From: Paenibacillus sp. MMS20-IR301
GTDB lineage: Bacteria > Bacillota > Bacilli > Paenibacillales > Paenibacillaceae
DNA length: 64,000 nucleotides
Direction of reading: 5' to 3'
NCBI RefSeq assembly: GCF_032302195.1
Contig: NZ_CP135275.1
Location: 2,604,001 to 2,668,000 of the forward strand
The notes beneath the pieces were generated by a model. That model saw only the letters and a program-made list of their open reading frames with translations, made no database searches and was not told the DNA's origin. Position 1 is the stretch's first letter. Each line of letters starts with the position of its first letter. Shown here in pieces: positions 9,141 to 17,822 of the stretch. Position numbers and translations under genes: made by a program.

Positions 9141-9839
9141 TCATTCGTACAAATTGCCGTTGGCCAGCCGGGCCAGCCTGTCTTCATCCAGCACAATCAG
9201 CCGCCCGCGCCTGCGCTCAATAATCCCCTCTTCGATCAGGCTCCGTACAATCCGGTTCAAATGCCGGTAGCTGGTGCCCAGCAGATCAGCCGTCTCCGTC
9301 AGACTGGAGGTCCGGATCTCTTCGACCCGCTGCGCGCCGGTATTATCCGAGAATAATGACATCAGATAGCTCGCGAACCGGTTCTCCACCGGATACAGCA
9401 CATTCATCGCCGAGGTCTGGCCGAGGGTATACAGCTTATGGCTCAGCTCGCCCACCAGAAAAGTAAGCAGCGCGGTATTCTCCTCGAATTCCTTCAGCAG
9501 CAGCTTGCGTCCGGCTACCAGCAGCAGGCTGTCCCCTACCGAGACCACCTCATTCTTGACAGGATACTGTCGCAGCAGCTCGACATCCCCGATCACCGAC
9601 ATGGGCCGGGCGAACCGGACCAGCATGGATTTGCCGTTCGGCAGCAGCGTATGGATCTTCAGCTTCCCCTGCACCAGAATAAACATGCTCTCCAGCCTGT
9701 CACCGACCGAGCATACCGCGTCCCCGCCCTCATACCGCCGAAGCTCCATCTGAGCTATTGCACTGCTGCTGAACATTGCTGTCAGGCCATTCTGTTCCGC
9801 AAGCGTGCGTACCGCCTCCGGGTCTACTATGTAATGCAT
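9141..9839 (-). CDS. Crp/Fnr-family transcriptional regulator (YeiL-like)
   Basis: A 232-residue regulator. The ATG at 9839 follows GAAGGGAAG; the longer frame upstream has no good start. Residues about 30-145 form a cyclic-nucleotide-binding-type beta barrel (Gly-Gly-Asp-Ala-Val then Leu-Val-Gln-Gly-Lys-Leu-Lys). Residues about 150-225 form a winged helix with Leu-Thr-Glu-Thr-Ala-Asp-Leu-Leu-Gly-Thr-Ser-Tyr-Arg-His-Leu. There is no N-terminal cysteine cluster, so it is not an Fnr-type iron-sulfur sensor. The overall pattern resembles YeiL. Targets and ligand are unknown. Confidence 0.85.
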   Translation of the reverse strand: MHYIVDPEAVRTLAEQNGLTAMFSSSAIAQMELRRYEGGDAVCSVGDRLESMFILVQGKLKIHTLLPNGKSMLVRFARPMSVIGDVELLRQYPVKNEVVSVGDSLLLVAGRKLLLKEFEENTALLTFLVGELSHKLYTLGQTSAMNVLYPVENRFASYLMSLFSDNTGAQRVEEIRTSSLTETADLLGTSYRHLNRIVRSLIEEGIIERRRGRLIVLDEDRLARLANGNLYE

Positions 9840-9946
9840 GACTTTCTTCCCTTCACGCTGTGTAATGGACAAAGGGCATGTGTCCCTTCCGTATAGAATT
9901 ACTTTAACACAGCCCAAGGTTCAGGAGCCATCCTGTTCGGCTAAAC

Positions 9947-10480
9947 CTATCTCATGCTGACATCATCCAGACGGATTTCAGCTACTGTACCAGAGGGATC
10001 ACACCAGAATTCCAGAGTTATCCCCAGCTTATGGTCGATGTATCCGATGATATCTGCAGTCTGCTCATTGCTTTTGTAATATTTCGTTCCGTACAGGTCA
10101 AGCACACTTTGCTTGCTGTCGCCGAGCCCGATGCCGAAGGCGGTATGGAGCGGATCATCCGAGCGGTTAGTATCTGCAGGCGTAATCATAATCCGCATAA
10201 TATCCCCTTCGTCAGGGCCGGAATGAACCGAGGCGGTAACCAGCCCGCCCTTCCAGTGGTAGTAATCATACAATTCATTATCATCCTGGCTTAACGGGCT
10301 GCCATATTGCTTAAGCAAATGGCTGTCAGTAATATGGTCGTGCAGCTTCACGCCGCCGATGGTCTCTCCGGCCAAATTGGTGGCGGGCGTCAGCCTCTCG
10401 GAATAGGCAATGAAATTATATACGCCGAAGCCGGCAACAACCAGAGCGGCCAGAATAAACAGAATCCGTCGTATACTCAT
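9947..10480 (-). CDS. Membrane-anchored protein of unknown function
   Basis: A 177-residue protein from the ATG at 10480, one base after the stop of the DUF4173 gene, so translation is probably coupled. It has an N-terminal membrane helix (about 5-24) and a soluble extracytoplasmic domain with Asp-Asn-Glu-Leu-Tyr-Asp-Tyr-Tyr and a Gly-Ile-Gly-Leu-Gly-Asp-Ser turn. The Leu-Gly-Asp-Ser-Lys-Gln-Ser-Val-Leu-Asp-Leu-Tyr-Gly stretch looks like the short motif of small stand-alone cell-envelope domains, but I cannot name a family. Confidence 0.7.
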   Translation of the reverse strand: MSIRRILFILAALVVAGFGVYNFIAYSERLTPATNLAGETIGGVKLHDHITDSHLLKQYGSPLSQDDNELYDYYHWKGGLVTASVHSGPDEGDIMRIMITPADTNRSDDPLHTAFGIGLGDSKQSVLDLYGTKYYKSNEQTADIIGYIDHKLGITLEFWCDPSGTVAEIRLDDVSMR

Positions 10481-10481
10481 C

Positions 10482-12020
10482 TCAATTGCCAGCGCCCTTC
10501 TCAAAATATTGCTCCAGCGCCCTGCGTTCCTGGAATCTCGCCAGATTGAAGGATGGCCAGTTGCGCAGAGGCTCCACCTGGTCTGCCAGACGATTCTGCA
10601 GCTCCTCATCCAGAATCCCCTTCTCCTGCCTGCTGAACTCAATCAGCTCCGGCATCACATCTGCAGACAGCCGGGCCAGATAGGCGGCATCGAGGCTGCC
10701 GCTGACCTCATAACGCTGAATATTTTGCCGGGCGATGATCCGGTCCATTCCGATGTAATTCATCAGCACATAGGCCAGCAGTCCAAGCACGATGTAGCAC
10801 CTCAGCAGCGGAAACTGCACCCGGGTGATCCGTACCGCCGCCAGGATAAGCAGCAGCCCGAGGAAAATCATAAAGGCATGCACCAGGAACCTGATATAAG
10901 TATACCCGTACGCTTCTTCATACAGAGTCAGCCGGGAATATGCAGAATACAGCATGACCATTGAACAGAGAACCAGAATATAGAGCAGCAGCTGAATTAC
11001 CCGTTTGAGACCGCCGCCCGCTTTCCGCACCGCCAGCAAGGACAGCAGCAGTATGCCGAAATTAATAGAGGTGACCATAATCAGCTCGAAAAACCCGCTC
11101 CGTGCATAATCCGCATATGTACTGTTATCCGGCAGAATACCTTCCCAGGCGCCGAACAGATAAGAGAACTGCACGCTTACGAACAGCATATAGACTACAT
11201 TGACTGCCAGCAGGATCGTAGTAATAATTATCGGATCGTCGATGCCGATACCCTCCGTTTCCGGTGCAGCTGTTTGTACTGCCGGATGGGTCAAGGCGTC
11301 CGGCCCGTTCGCCGGAAGAGTCCGGGTATAGGACTTGCTGTCCACGAACCCCCATGCCAGCCCGAACATGCCAAGGCTTAGAAGCAGAATCCACAGCACT
11401 CTGAAGATCCCTTCACCGAATGAAATACTCGCAAAATACTCCGGAAGACTGCCCAGCAGCTGATTAAAGACCCCATCCGCCGTAGAGAGCAGCGAGGTGA
11501 CAATCAGCAGCAGCGGCGCGGAAATCAGCAGCCCGATGACGATCCGGAGCAGCACCTGCTTGCGTTCATCCGCCATCTTGCCCTGGCCCCGGCGCAGCAG
11601 CTTCACTGCAGTGCCCCAGTGCCGGAGATTCTGGGGGAACAAATGCTCCAGCGCCGCACCGATCAGTCCGATTCCGCTCCAGGAGGGCTGGCGGTAGCTG
11701 AGCATATAAGTCATATGTAATAGAATCAGCGCAGGGATTACCAGGAAATTAAGCCCGAAGAAAAACCAGTTGGCAAACAGCACATATGTCAGCGACAACA
11801 GGAAAATGGACCCCAGCCATACATAGCTGAACCAGTTAAATTTGCGCAGTCTTTCCTTGGCGAAATAGAGCATAAAGGCATAGAACAGCACTGCAAAAAT
11901 AGGGTAAGAAATGCCGGGCAGCTTGTCAAAGAACAGATACTGATGCACTATCGCAAGCAGAAACGCGGCAAACAAAACAATACGCGCGAACCCCGGCTTG
12001 GATACGGTTTGCTTCTCCAT
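10482..12020 (-). CDS. DUF4173-type polytopic membrane protein
   Basis: A 512-residue integral membrane protein with about 10-12 predicted helices and a C-terminal cytoplasmic tail of about 90 residues rich in charged and aromatic residues. The start at 12020 follows GGAGG; an upstream in-frame ATG overlaps that site. The Phe-Phe-Gly-Leu-Asn-Phe-Leu segment, the short soluble loop near 230-260 and the Asn-Ile-Gln-Arg-Tyr motif in the tail match DUF4173 proteins as I know them. No function is established. It is coupled to a small membrane-anchored protein and divergent from an SgrR-like gene. Confidence 0.75.
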   Translation of the reverse strand: MEKQTVSKPGFARIVLFAAFLLAIVHQYLFFDKLPGISYPIFAVLFYAFMLYFAKERLRKFNWFSYVWLGSIFLLSLTYVLFANWFFFGLNFLVIPALILLHMTYMLSYRQPSWSGIGLIGAALEHLFPQNLRHWGTAVKLLRRGQGKMADERKQVLLRIVIGLLISAPLLLIVTSLLSTADGVFNQLLGSLPEYFASISFGEGIFRVLWILLLSLGMFGLAWGFVDSKSYTRTLPANGPDALTHPAVQTAAPETEGIGIDDPIIITTILLAVNVVYMLFVSVQFSYLFGAWEGILPDNSTYADYARSGFFELIMVTSINFGILLLSLLAVRKAGGGLKRVIQLLLYILVLCSMVMLYSAYSRLTLYEEAYGYTYIRFLVHAFMIFLGLLLILAAVRITRVQFPLLRCYIVLGLLAYVLMNYIGMDRIIARQNIQRYEVSGSLDAAYLARLSADVMPELIEFSRQEKGILDEELQNRLADQVEPLRNWPSFNLARFQERRALEQYFEKGAGN

Positions 12021-12134
12021 GGTAAATTCCTCCATCTTTTTGCTGTCATACCCTGATTCTAGCTGATAAAATAAGAAGAAAAAGAGAAATATATTATGAT
12101 TAATTTCCTATTTTGTGAAAGGGGGCTTCTCCAG

Positions 12135-13814
12135 ATGAAGCTGCACAGCCAATTCCTTAAGCTGCATTCGCATTACAGCGGCCCGGCAGAGATACCTGTC
12201 ACCCTGGACGAGCTGGCCCAGACTCTGGGCTGCACCCACCGGAATGCCCTGCATGTGATTAATAAAATGGCCGCTTTGGGCTGGATTACCTGGACACCGA
12301 GCCGGGGAAGGGGCCGGCGCTCCCGGCTCGTCTTCCTCGCAGCCTCCGAGAATATTGCCCTGGAATCGATGATGCAGGCCATCAGCAGCAAGGATATCAG
12401 CAGTGCCCTGGAGGGCATCCGCGGACATGCCCGCACATCCTCCCTGCAGGATACGCTTCAAGGCTGGCTGCTGACTTATTTCGGCCATCATGCCGAGATG
12501 CACCGTGACAAGCGGATCGATACGCTGCGCCTGCCGGTCACCCAGCAGATGCATACCTTCGATCCGCTGTACATGAACCTGCTGGCTGAGTCCTTCGTCT
12601 CCAGCCATGTCTTCGACGGGCTGATCGGGCGCAGCGGAGAACGCGGGAAGTTCATTCCCGGTCTGGCCCATGCCTGGGAGACCGATGAGAGCCGCAGCAT
12701 CTGGACCTTCCATCTGCGCAAGGAGGTGCTGTTCCATCACGGCCGGGTATTGACCGCAGAGGATGTCGTCTATTCCTTTGAACGGATGATGTCTACATCA
12801 CAGCGTACACTGTACAGCTATATCTTCAAGGAAATCCGGGAAGTCACCGCACTGAGCGCCACTACTGTCCGCATTCTGCTTAAGAAGCCGAATGAACTGT
12901 TCCTGCCTTTCCTCTGCACCAGCCGGGCCGCAATTGTTCCCCGGGACCTGCAGTCCATCGGCGAGCAGGCTTTCGGACGCAGGCCGGCGGGAACCGGGCC
13001 GTTCAAGGTTGTAGAGATGAATGAGGACACCTGTGTGCTGGAGGTATTCCCTTATTATTTCCAGGGAAGGGCGCATCTCGACCGCGTAGAAATCATCTAT
13101 GTCCCGTGGGGACTGGCTCCCGGCCCTGCCGAGACCGGTTCCGGCGGCTTCCATGTCATCCCGAACCCGCAGGCTGCGGAGACCGCTTCCTTAAGCAGAA
13201 TTCATTCGGAATCATCCGTCCGCAAATTTGTAACCTGCAACACCAAAAAAAAGGGACCGCTTAGCGATCCCCTGCTCCGTGCCGATATTCTGTCCTGTCT
13301 GCAGGAAGCTCCCGCGAGGCCGTTCACTCATACAGCACAGGTGCCTGCGGCGGTGCTGCAGATTGCTACCATTCCGCAATATGCCGGAGATGCCGAATTC
13401 ATAGCCGGCAGGCTTACGCAGCACGGGTATTCCTGCAAAGTAGTCTCCGTATCCCCGGAGGAATTCAAAGGCCCGATCCGCCTGAAATCGGATCTGATCG
13501 TCTTCTCACTGCTCCGCGATCAGGACGAGCAGCTGCGGCTGTACGATCTGTACCTGACCCTCTCACAGCATATCGAGCCGCGTACCCGCGCCGATATTGA
13601 AGGCCGGCTGCAGATGATCGCCCGCGAGCCGGATCCGGCGGTCCGCTCAGAAGGCTTCAAGGTAATCGAGGATACGCTGACGCGCGGTTATCAGCTGCAT
13701 ATCCTGTACGAAAAGCCTGCCGAGACGGCTTATCTGCCCTCCGTCCGCGGAGTGACCTTCAACAGCCAGGGCTGGGTAGATCTGCGGTACCTCTGGTTTC
13801 CGCCGGAGCTATAG
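12135..13814 (+). CDS. SgrR-like transcriptional regulator with peptide-binding-type domain
   Basis: A 559-residue regulator that joins an N-terminal winged helix (about 1-90, with Leu-Ala-Gln-Thr-Leu-Gly-Cys-Thr-His-Arg-Asn) to a domain of the SBP_bac_5 dipeptide/oligopeptide-binding fold (about 145-545, with His-Leu-Arg-Lys-Glu-Val-Leu-Phe-His-His-Gly-Arg and Ala-Glu-Asp-Val-Val-Tyr-Ser). In Enterobacteria SgrR senses sugar-phosphate stress; in Firmicutes the same architecture is found beside many transporters and the ligand is usually unknown. There is no signal peptide, so the binding domain is cytoplasmic. The start at 12135 follows AAGGGGG. It is divergent from the DUF4173 operon, which may be its target. 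Confidence 0.82.
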   Translation: MKLHSQFLKLHSHYSGPAEIPVTLDELAQTLGCTHRNALHVINKMAALGWITWTPSRGRGRRSRLVFLAASENIALESMMQAISSKDISSALEGIRGHARTSSLQDTLQGWLLTYFGHHAEMHRDKRIDTLRLPVTQQMHTFDPLYMNLLAESFVSSHVFDGLIGRSGERGKFIPGLAHAWETDESRSIWTFHLRKEVLFHHGRVLTAEDVVYSFERMMSTSQRTLYSYIFKEIREVTALSATTVRILLKKPNELFLPFLCTSRAAIVPRDLQSIGEQAFGRRPAGTGPFKVVEMNEDTCVLEVFPYYFQGRAHLDRVEIIYVPWGLAPGPAETGSGGFHVIPNPQAAETASLSRIHSESSVRKFVTCNTKKKGPLSDPLLRADILSCLQEAPARPFTHTAQVPAAVLQIATIPQYAGDAEFIAGRLTQHGYSCKVVSVSPEEFKGPIRLKSDLIVFSLLRDQDEQLRLYDLYLTLSQHIEPRTRADIEGRLQMIAREPDPAVRSEGFKVIEDTLTRGYQLHILYEKPAETAYLPSVRGVTFNSQGWVDLRYLWFPPEL

Positions 13815-13884
13815 GACTTTATATTAGCGGCAGGAACCGGCAGCAATCCATTCGGTGTAACCAGTTCGCGGATGGCCGTCCCAT

Positions 13885-15858
13885 TTACTCCGTGCTAACC
13901 TTGGCAGCAGCGGTCACAGTCTGCGTCACCGCATTCCATAGTACATCCAGATCCAGTCCCTCGGAGATGAACCTTACCGGCACCAGTGTGCGGTTGCCGA
14001 TGATCTGTGCGGGAACATCCAGGGTGAGCGCTTGTCCATTGATATAGGCTGTTTTGCTGCCAATCGTCATGGTAATTGTAGTACTCCCTTTAACCGCAGT
14101 GATTTTCCTGGTTGTCTGATCCCAAGTCACTTCTGCACCCAGTGCACTGAAGATGGCACTGACCGGAACCAGTACTCTCCCGTCTTTGTTGACCGGTTGC
14201 TGATCCTGGAAATTGACCGCCGTTCCGTTCAGCATTACAGAAATGCCCTTGCTGCCTGCTGTTCCTGCATCTGCCGCCGATCCGGCAGATGCAGCAGTGC
14301 TGCCAGCGGCAGTCTTCACAACTTCCGGCAGCGGGGTAACGGCAAGTCCCAGCTGCTCCTGCAGATTAGCCAGCCGGTTCAGCGCGAACGTCATCAGTGA
14401 GCCCGCAGCCATGGTTCCTCCCATTCCCTGCTGGCCTCCTCCGCCGGCAGGCCCCCCTTCCGGACGGGCTGCCGTTGCCGATGTGCCATCCGGACGTGCC
14501 GGAGGTGTTCCGCTTGGCATGGTCAGCCCTTCTGTCCCCGCCGGAGGTGTCATGCTTCCGCCGCCTGTACCGGCTGCATCAGCAGTGTACGCCACATTGT
14601 TCTCGAATTGCTCCATCGTGTAGAACTTGGTCGGATCAGCCTGTACATACGGCCGGATCAGGGCGGCAAGTCCGGTAATCCGGCTCTGGATGCCGCTCAG
14701 ATAAGTGACCAGCTCAGATACATAATTGTTGTATCTGGCTTTGTATTCCGGCACCTCCAGCAGATTGCCGATCAGCGGAACCTGATCCACATCAATCCCA
14801 AGCGTCGGAGTGTCGATGGATGCCGTAACAGCGTTAGTGACTGAAGCCGCTGTTGTTCCCGCAGCGGCAGCTGTTCCGGTGGCTCCGGCAGTTGCAGTTC
14901 CTCTGCCTCCTCCACCGGTATAGCCGTTAAAGGACATGTTCATATCCCATGGAATCACTGAATATTTGCCTGCCGCATCACCGTACAGGAGGTAGTTATG
15001 CCCTTTATCGCCGTTATAGCTGTCATAGTTGCCCAGAACAGCATTAGCTGCGATATATCTCAGGGCGGAATCTACATCCAGCACGCTTTCAATATTGCCC
15101 TTCTCTCCGTCAGGCATAGCATTCAGTACGTTGATGAAATTCTTCAGAGAGGCTTTGTCATCCTTCGTACCGGTATCGTAAGTCAGTGTGTCATAATCAC
15201 TGCCTTCCTCCGCCTTCAGGTAACTTTGCTCTTCCGTATCATATAGCACACCAGAACCGGCATCATCACCGTAATTACGCTCCAGGTAGCTGTCGTCCAC
15301 AGCTTCAACGCCAATATAGAAGCCGTACAGTTCACCATTAATATACAGATTGGTGAATACAGTCAGCGGGGCATCTTCACCGATCGCGCGCAAAGCTTCA
15401 TAATGCAGATACTCACGCAGGAACGACGGATCGGAATAGCTGTTGTTCAGCACCATTTTATCCAGTCCCAGCAGAGTCTGCGTCTTGTCATATTTATCGA
15501 ACTTCAGCCGGAAGCTGTACCGGTCCGAATCCGTCATAGCAGCCACCGATTTCAGCGTAAGATTTCCTTTGGTTGAGAAACCTACATTCGTCAGCACGTT
15601 CCCGTCCACATCTACAGTTACACTCTTATACTCCTTATCCAGCGGACTGGCAAGAATGCTTGTCCAATCCTCAGCGGCAATCGTTACCTTAACGTTAATA
15701 ATCTTGTCCGGAGTGAATAAGGACTCATAGGCCTGCGCGGTTCCCGTCTCCGCTGCATAAGCTGCGGACGGGCCAAGTGTAATCCCCGTTACGGATACCG
15801 CTACCGCCAAAGATAATGACGCCAGCATCAGCTTGTTCAACATGTTTTTCATTCGCAA
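13885..15858 (-). CDS. Secreted CotH-type protein with copper-amine-oxidase-like C-terminal domain
   Basis: A 657-residue secreted protein. The signal peptide ends near Ala-Tyr-Ala-Ala (about residue 35). Residues about 45-410 resemble the CotH spore-coat kinase fold, with Phe-Ser-Thr-Lys-Gly-Asn, Asn-Ser-Tyr-Ser-Asp-Pro-Ser, Asn-Tyr-Asp-Ser-Tyr-Asn and His-Asn-Tyr-Leu-Leu-Tyr...Ile-Pro-Trp-Asp-Met-Asn. A Gly/Pro/Ala-rich linker follows (about 430-530), then a domain of about 110 residues like the Cu-amine-oxidase N-terminal domain (Val-Leu-Val-Pro-Val-Ser-Ala-Ile-Phe and Arg-Thr-Leu-Val-Pro-Val-Arg-Phe). The start is a TTG ten bases after AGGAGG; an ATG six bases further in is the alternative. 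Substrate unknown. Confidence 0.85.
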   Translation of the reverse strand: MRMKNMLNKLMLASLSLAVAVSVTGITLGPSAAYAAETGTAQAYESLFTPDKIINVKVTIAAEDWTSILASPLDKEYKSVTVDVDGNVLTNVGFSTKGNLTLKSVAAMTDSDRYSFRLKFDKYDKTQTLLGLDKMVLNNSYSDPSFLREYLHYEALRAIGEDAPLTVFTNLYINGELYGFYIGVEAVDDSYLERNYGDDAGSGVLYDTEEQSYLKAEEGSDYDTLTYDTGTKDDKASLKNFINVLNAMPDGEKGNIESVLDVDSALRYIAANAVLGNYDSYNGDKGHNYLLYGDAAGKYSVIPWDMNMSFNGYTGGGGRGTATAGATGTAAAAGTTAASVTNAVTASIDTPTLGIDVDQVPLIGNLLEVPEYKARYNNYVSELVTYLSGIQSRITGLAALIRPYVQADPTKFYTMEQFENNVAYTADAAGTGGGSMTPPAGTEGLTMPSGTPPARPDGTSATAARPEGGPAGGGGQQGMGGTMAAGSLMTFALNRLANLQEQLGLAVTPLPEVVKTAAGSTAASAGSAADAGTAGSKGISVMLNGTAVNFQDQQPVNKDGRVLVPVSAIFSALGAEVTWDQTTRKITAVKGSTTITMTIGSKTAYINGQALTLDVPAQIIGNRTLVPVRFISEGLDLDVLWNAVTQTVTAAAKVSTE

Positions 15859-15993
15859 AATGTGTAATCCTCCTCTTTAATCAGAATTGTATTCTGTTCA
15901 TGCCTAGAGGCATTGTAAAATACAAACCTGAAAGAGGACTGAAACCGCATATTGTCACTCCGGCTTTCCTGAACTACACAATTAGCCTTTCGC

Positions 15994-17070
15994 TCACTGC
16001 GCCTGCTTGCGCCGGATACTATAGAATCTCATCGCTGAGGGAACGCCCTTTATCTCCAGAATGCCGCTGTAGACCAGTTCTCTCACCCTGTGCTCGAAAT
16101 ACGCATCGCCCACGTACTGCCCGCAATACCCGAGCGCCTCACCGACCAGCCTCGCGGATTTCAGGAATCCGTCCTGCCCGGGCGGTGGATTCAGACCGTC
16201 CAGCTTCTCCAGCAGATAGGCATCATAATAATCAGCAGGCACCTCAAGCACAGCACCGTCCTGCCAGATGCGCAGTGCCCCGGACCGCTCCGAAATGCTC
16301 TGCCATTCCCGGGCAAACCGCGAGCGGTCAGCAGCAGACAAACTGCTGCAGTCCTTGCTCCGCAGAAGCGCCTCCTGAAGCTTGTCTGCCGGAATCTCAC
16401 CGGAGGATATGTACTTAATCGATGCATCCGGCCGGTTAAACAGCTCTTCACATATCATGCAGGCATCGCTCACCACAACCGGGTTAGGCCTGCTGCCCAG
16501 CAGATGAACGGCGAGGCGCAGCGCCGTCTGCTCACAAGCATTACTGCTGGTCCAGATTACGACCTTGGAGTGCCCTGCAATCTGCTCGAAATGATCCAGA
16601 AGCTCGCTATACTCTTCCTCATAATCCCCGGGAAATCTGAGATACTCCGAAATATTCCGCCGGAACCAGCGGCTCCTGGCCTCTCTGCCCCCCGGGGTGT
16701 CCAGCCCTCCCAGCGGACCTGTGGCGTAATTCTCCCGCAAGGTGATAATCTTATGACCTTCAGTCCAGCCTAATCCTCTCAGCGCCTGCTTCATGCTGCC
16801 GGCAAAGGAGTCCCCCGTCACAATATGAACATGTGTGCTGTCCGGCGCCGGGTCCCAGAAGGCCCTTTGCGCCGGGATCGCCATCAGCTCATTATAGAGC
16901 TCCATCAGTCCGGCAACAGGTCCCGCAATACCTTCTGCAAGCGGCTCTTTCAGCAGCTTACTCTGCTCCTGCAGCCGCATAATCTCAGCCAGAGCCAGCC
17001 GCAGATAGGATTTCACCTCTGCGTCCTGCAGGGTGCTCACCGCTTTTTTGATTGCCGTTAGCTCTTTCAA
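15994..17070 (-). CDS. DUF1835/DUF3658 domain protein
   Basis: A 358-residue soluble protein. After an N-terminal helical segment, residues about 80-210 match DUF1835 (Val-His-Ile-Val-Thr-Gly-Asp-Ser-Phe-Ala-Gly-Ser-Met-Lys-Gln-Ala-Leu). The C-terminal third is DUF3658-like (Trp-Gln-Ser-Ile-Ser...Tyr-Tyr-Asp-Ala-Tyr-Leu-Leu). The pairing is common in Firmicutes, with no established biochemistry. It precedes the CotH gene on the same strand with 135 bases between; cotranscription is possible but not shown. Confidence 0.78.
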   Translation of the reverse strand: MKELTAIKKAVSTLQDAEVKSYLRLALAEIMRLQEQSKLLKEPLAEGIAGPVAGLMELYNELMAIPAQRAFWDPAPDSTHVHIVTGDSFAGSMKQALRGLGWTEGHKIITLRENYATGPLGGLDTPGGREARSRWFRRNISEYLRFPGDYEEEYSELLDHFEQIAGHSKVVIWTSSNACEQTALRLAVHLLGSRPNPVVVSDACMICEELFNRPDASIKYISSGEIPADKLQEALLRSKDCSSLSAADRSRFAREWQSISERSGALRIWQDGAVLEVPADYYDAYLLEKLDGLNPPPGQDGFLKSARLVGEALGYCGQYVGDAYFEHRVRELVYSGILEIKGVPSAMRFYSIRRKQAQ

Positions 17071-17156
17071 TCTGCTTCACTCCCACTATATTAATTTTCG
17101 CCGCCGCTTTCTTTTTATTACTCATCAATTCCGCGCATTAAGTCGGTGCCCGATCA

Positions 17157-17225
17157 TTTCCTGCAGTCCCCTTCTCTCGTTTCCTGCATTCCTCTTCTCT
17201 CATTTCTTGCAGTCCCCTTCTCTCG
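17157..17225. repeat. Three tandem copies of a 23-bp pyrimidine-rich repeat
   Basis: Units at 17157-17179, 17180-17202 and 17203-17225 share TTTCCTGCAGTCCCCTTCTC with 1-4 differences each, and a fourth begins at 17226. The run lies upstream of the DUF1835 gene and outside the IS. There are no spacers, so it is not a CRISPR array. Confidence 0.85.
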
Positions 17226-17493
17226 TTTCCCTAGTTTCTTCCTTTATGTGCACGCTCCCTTACCCATTTGCCACCCTTGCTTCATTTCCCCGTGACCCTT
17301 ACGGACTGTAGAGCCGTTATTTTCTCCAAAAGAGCTATTCTCACCGCCTAACGGACCGTAGCGCCCTTATTTCCTCCCCAGCACCCGGTTTTGGAGTAAA
17401 TGTCCGCAAATAAAGGCTCTGGTGGGATTAGAATGGAAAGTGGACGACTGTTAACGGACGGAGGGATAATAAGAGCAACGGAGGTGCGTCCCT

Positions 17494-17811
17494 ATGGGAG
17501 AAAAACGACAACGGTACAACGAAGAATATAAGAAGCAAACGGTGAAGTTCATTCAAGAACAGACGAAGAGCTTAGGGGACATCGCGCAAGAGCTGGACAT
17601 TCCGAAAAGTACGCTGCACCAGTGGATGGGGCAATACCGGGAGCTAAAGAATGAACCGGTCGCAAGTATGGATCGGGTACGGGAACTCGAAGCCGAGCTC
17701 CAAGAGATGCGCCGTCAGCTTCAGGAGAAAGACACTCAACTTGCTGACACGGAGGAAGAACTAGCGATCGTAAAAAAAGCAGTGCACATCTTCAGCAAAC
17801 CAAGGAACTAA
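17494..17811 (+). CDS. IS3-family transposase OrfA
   Basis: A 105-residue DNA-binding subunit. Residues about 5-50 form a helix-turn-helix (Leu-Gly-Asp-Ile-Ala-Gln-Glu-Leu-Asp-Ile-Pro-Lys-Ser-Thr-Leu-His-Gln-Trp). Residues about 60-98 are a leucine-rich coiled coil for multimerisation. The ATG follows GGAGG at a good distance. Its end overlaps the -1 frame that leads into orfB. The protein is identical to the copy-2 OrfA. Confidence 0.93.
   Translation: MGEKRQRYNEEYKKQTVKFIQEQTKSLGDIAQELDIPKSTLHQWMGQYRELKNEPVASMDRVRELEAELQEMRRQLQEKDTQLADTEEELAIVKKAVHIFSKPRN
17772..17778 (+). promoter_or_regulatory. Candidate -1 programmed frameshift site (A7)
   Basis: The heptamer A-AAA-AAA lies in phase with orfA codons (Val-Lys-Lys). 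A -1 shift there enters a frame that stays open through the orfB start and would make an OrfAB fusion of about 390 residues, which is the active transposase in known IS3 elements. The same site is at 29073-29079 in copy 2. Confidence 0.7.
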
Positions 17812-17822
17812 GATTCCAGTTC

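Noticed and set aside
9030..9356. 108-codon plus-strand frame
   Set aside because: It begins in the intergenic repeat and then runs antisense to the Crp/Fnr-type gene; no ribosome site.
17157..17225. Possible CRISPR array
   Set aside because: The 23-bp units are head to tail with no spacers, and no cas genes are near.
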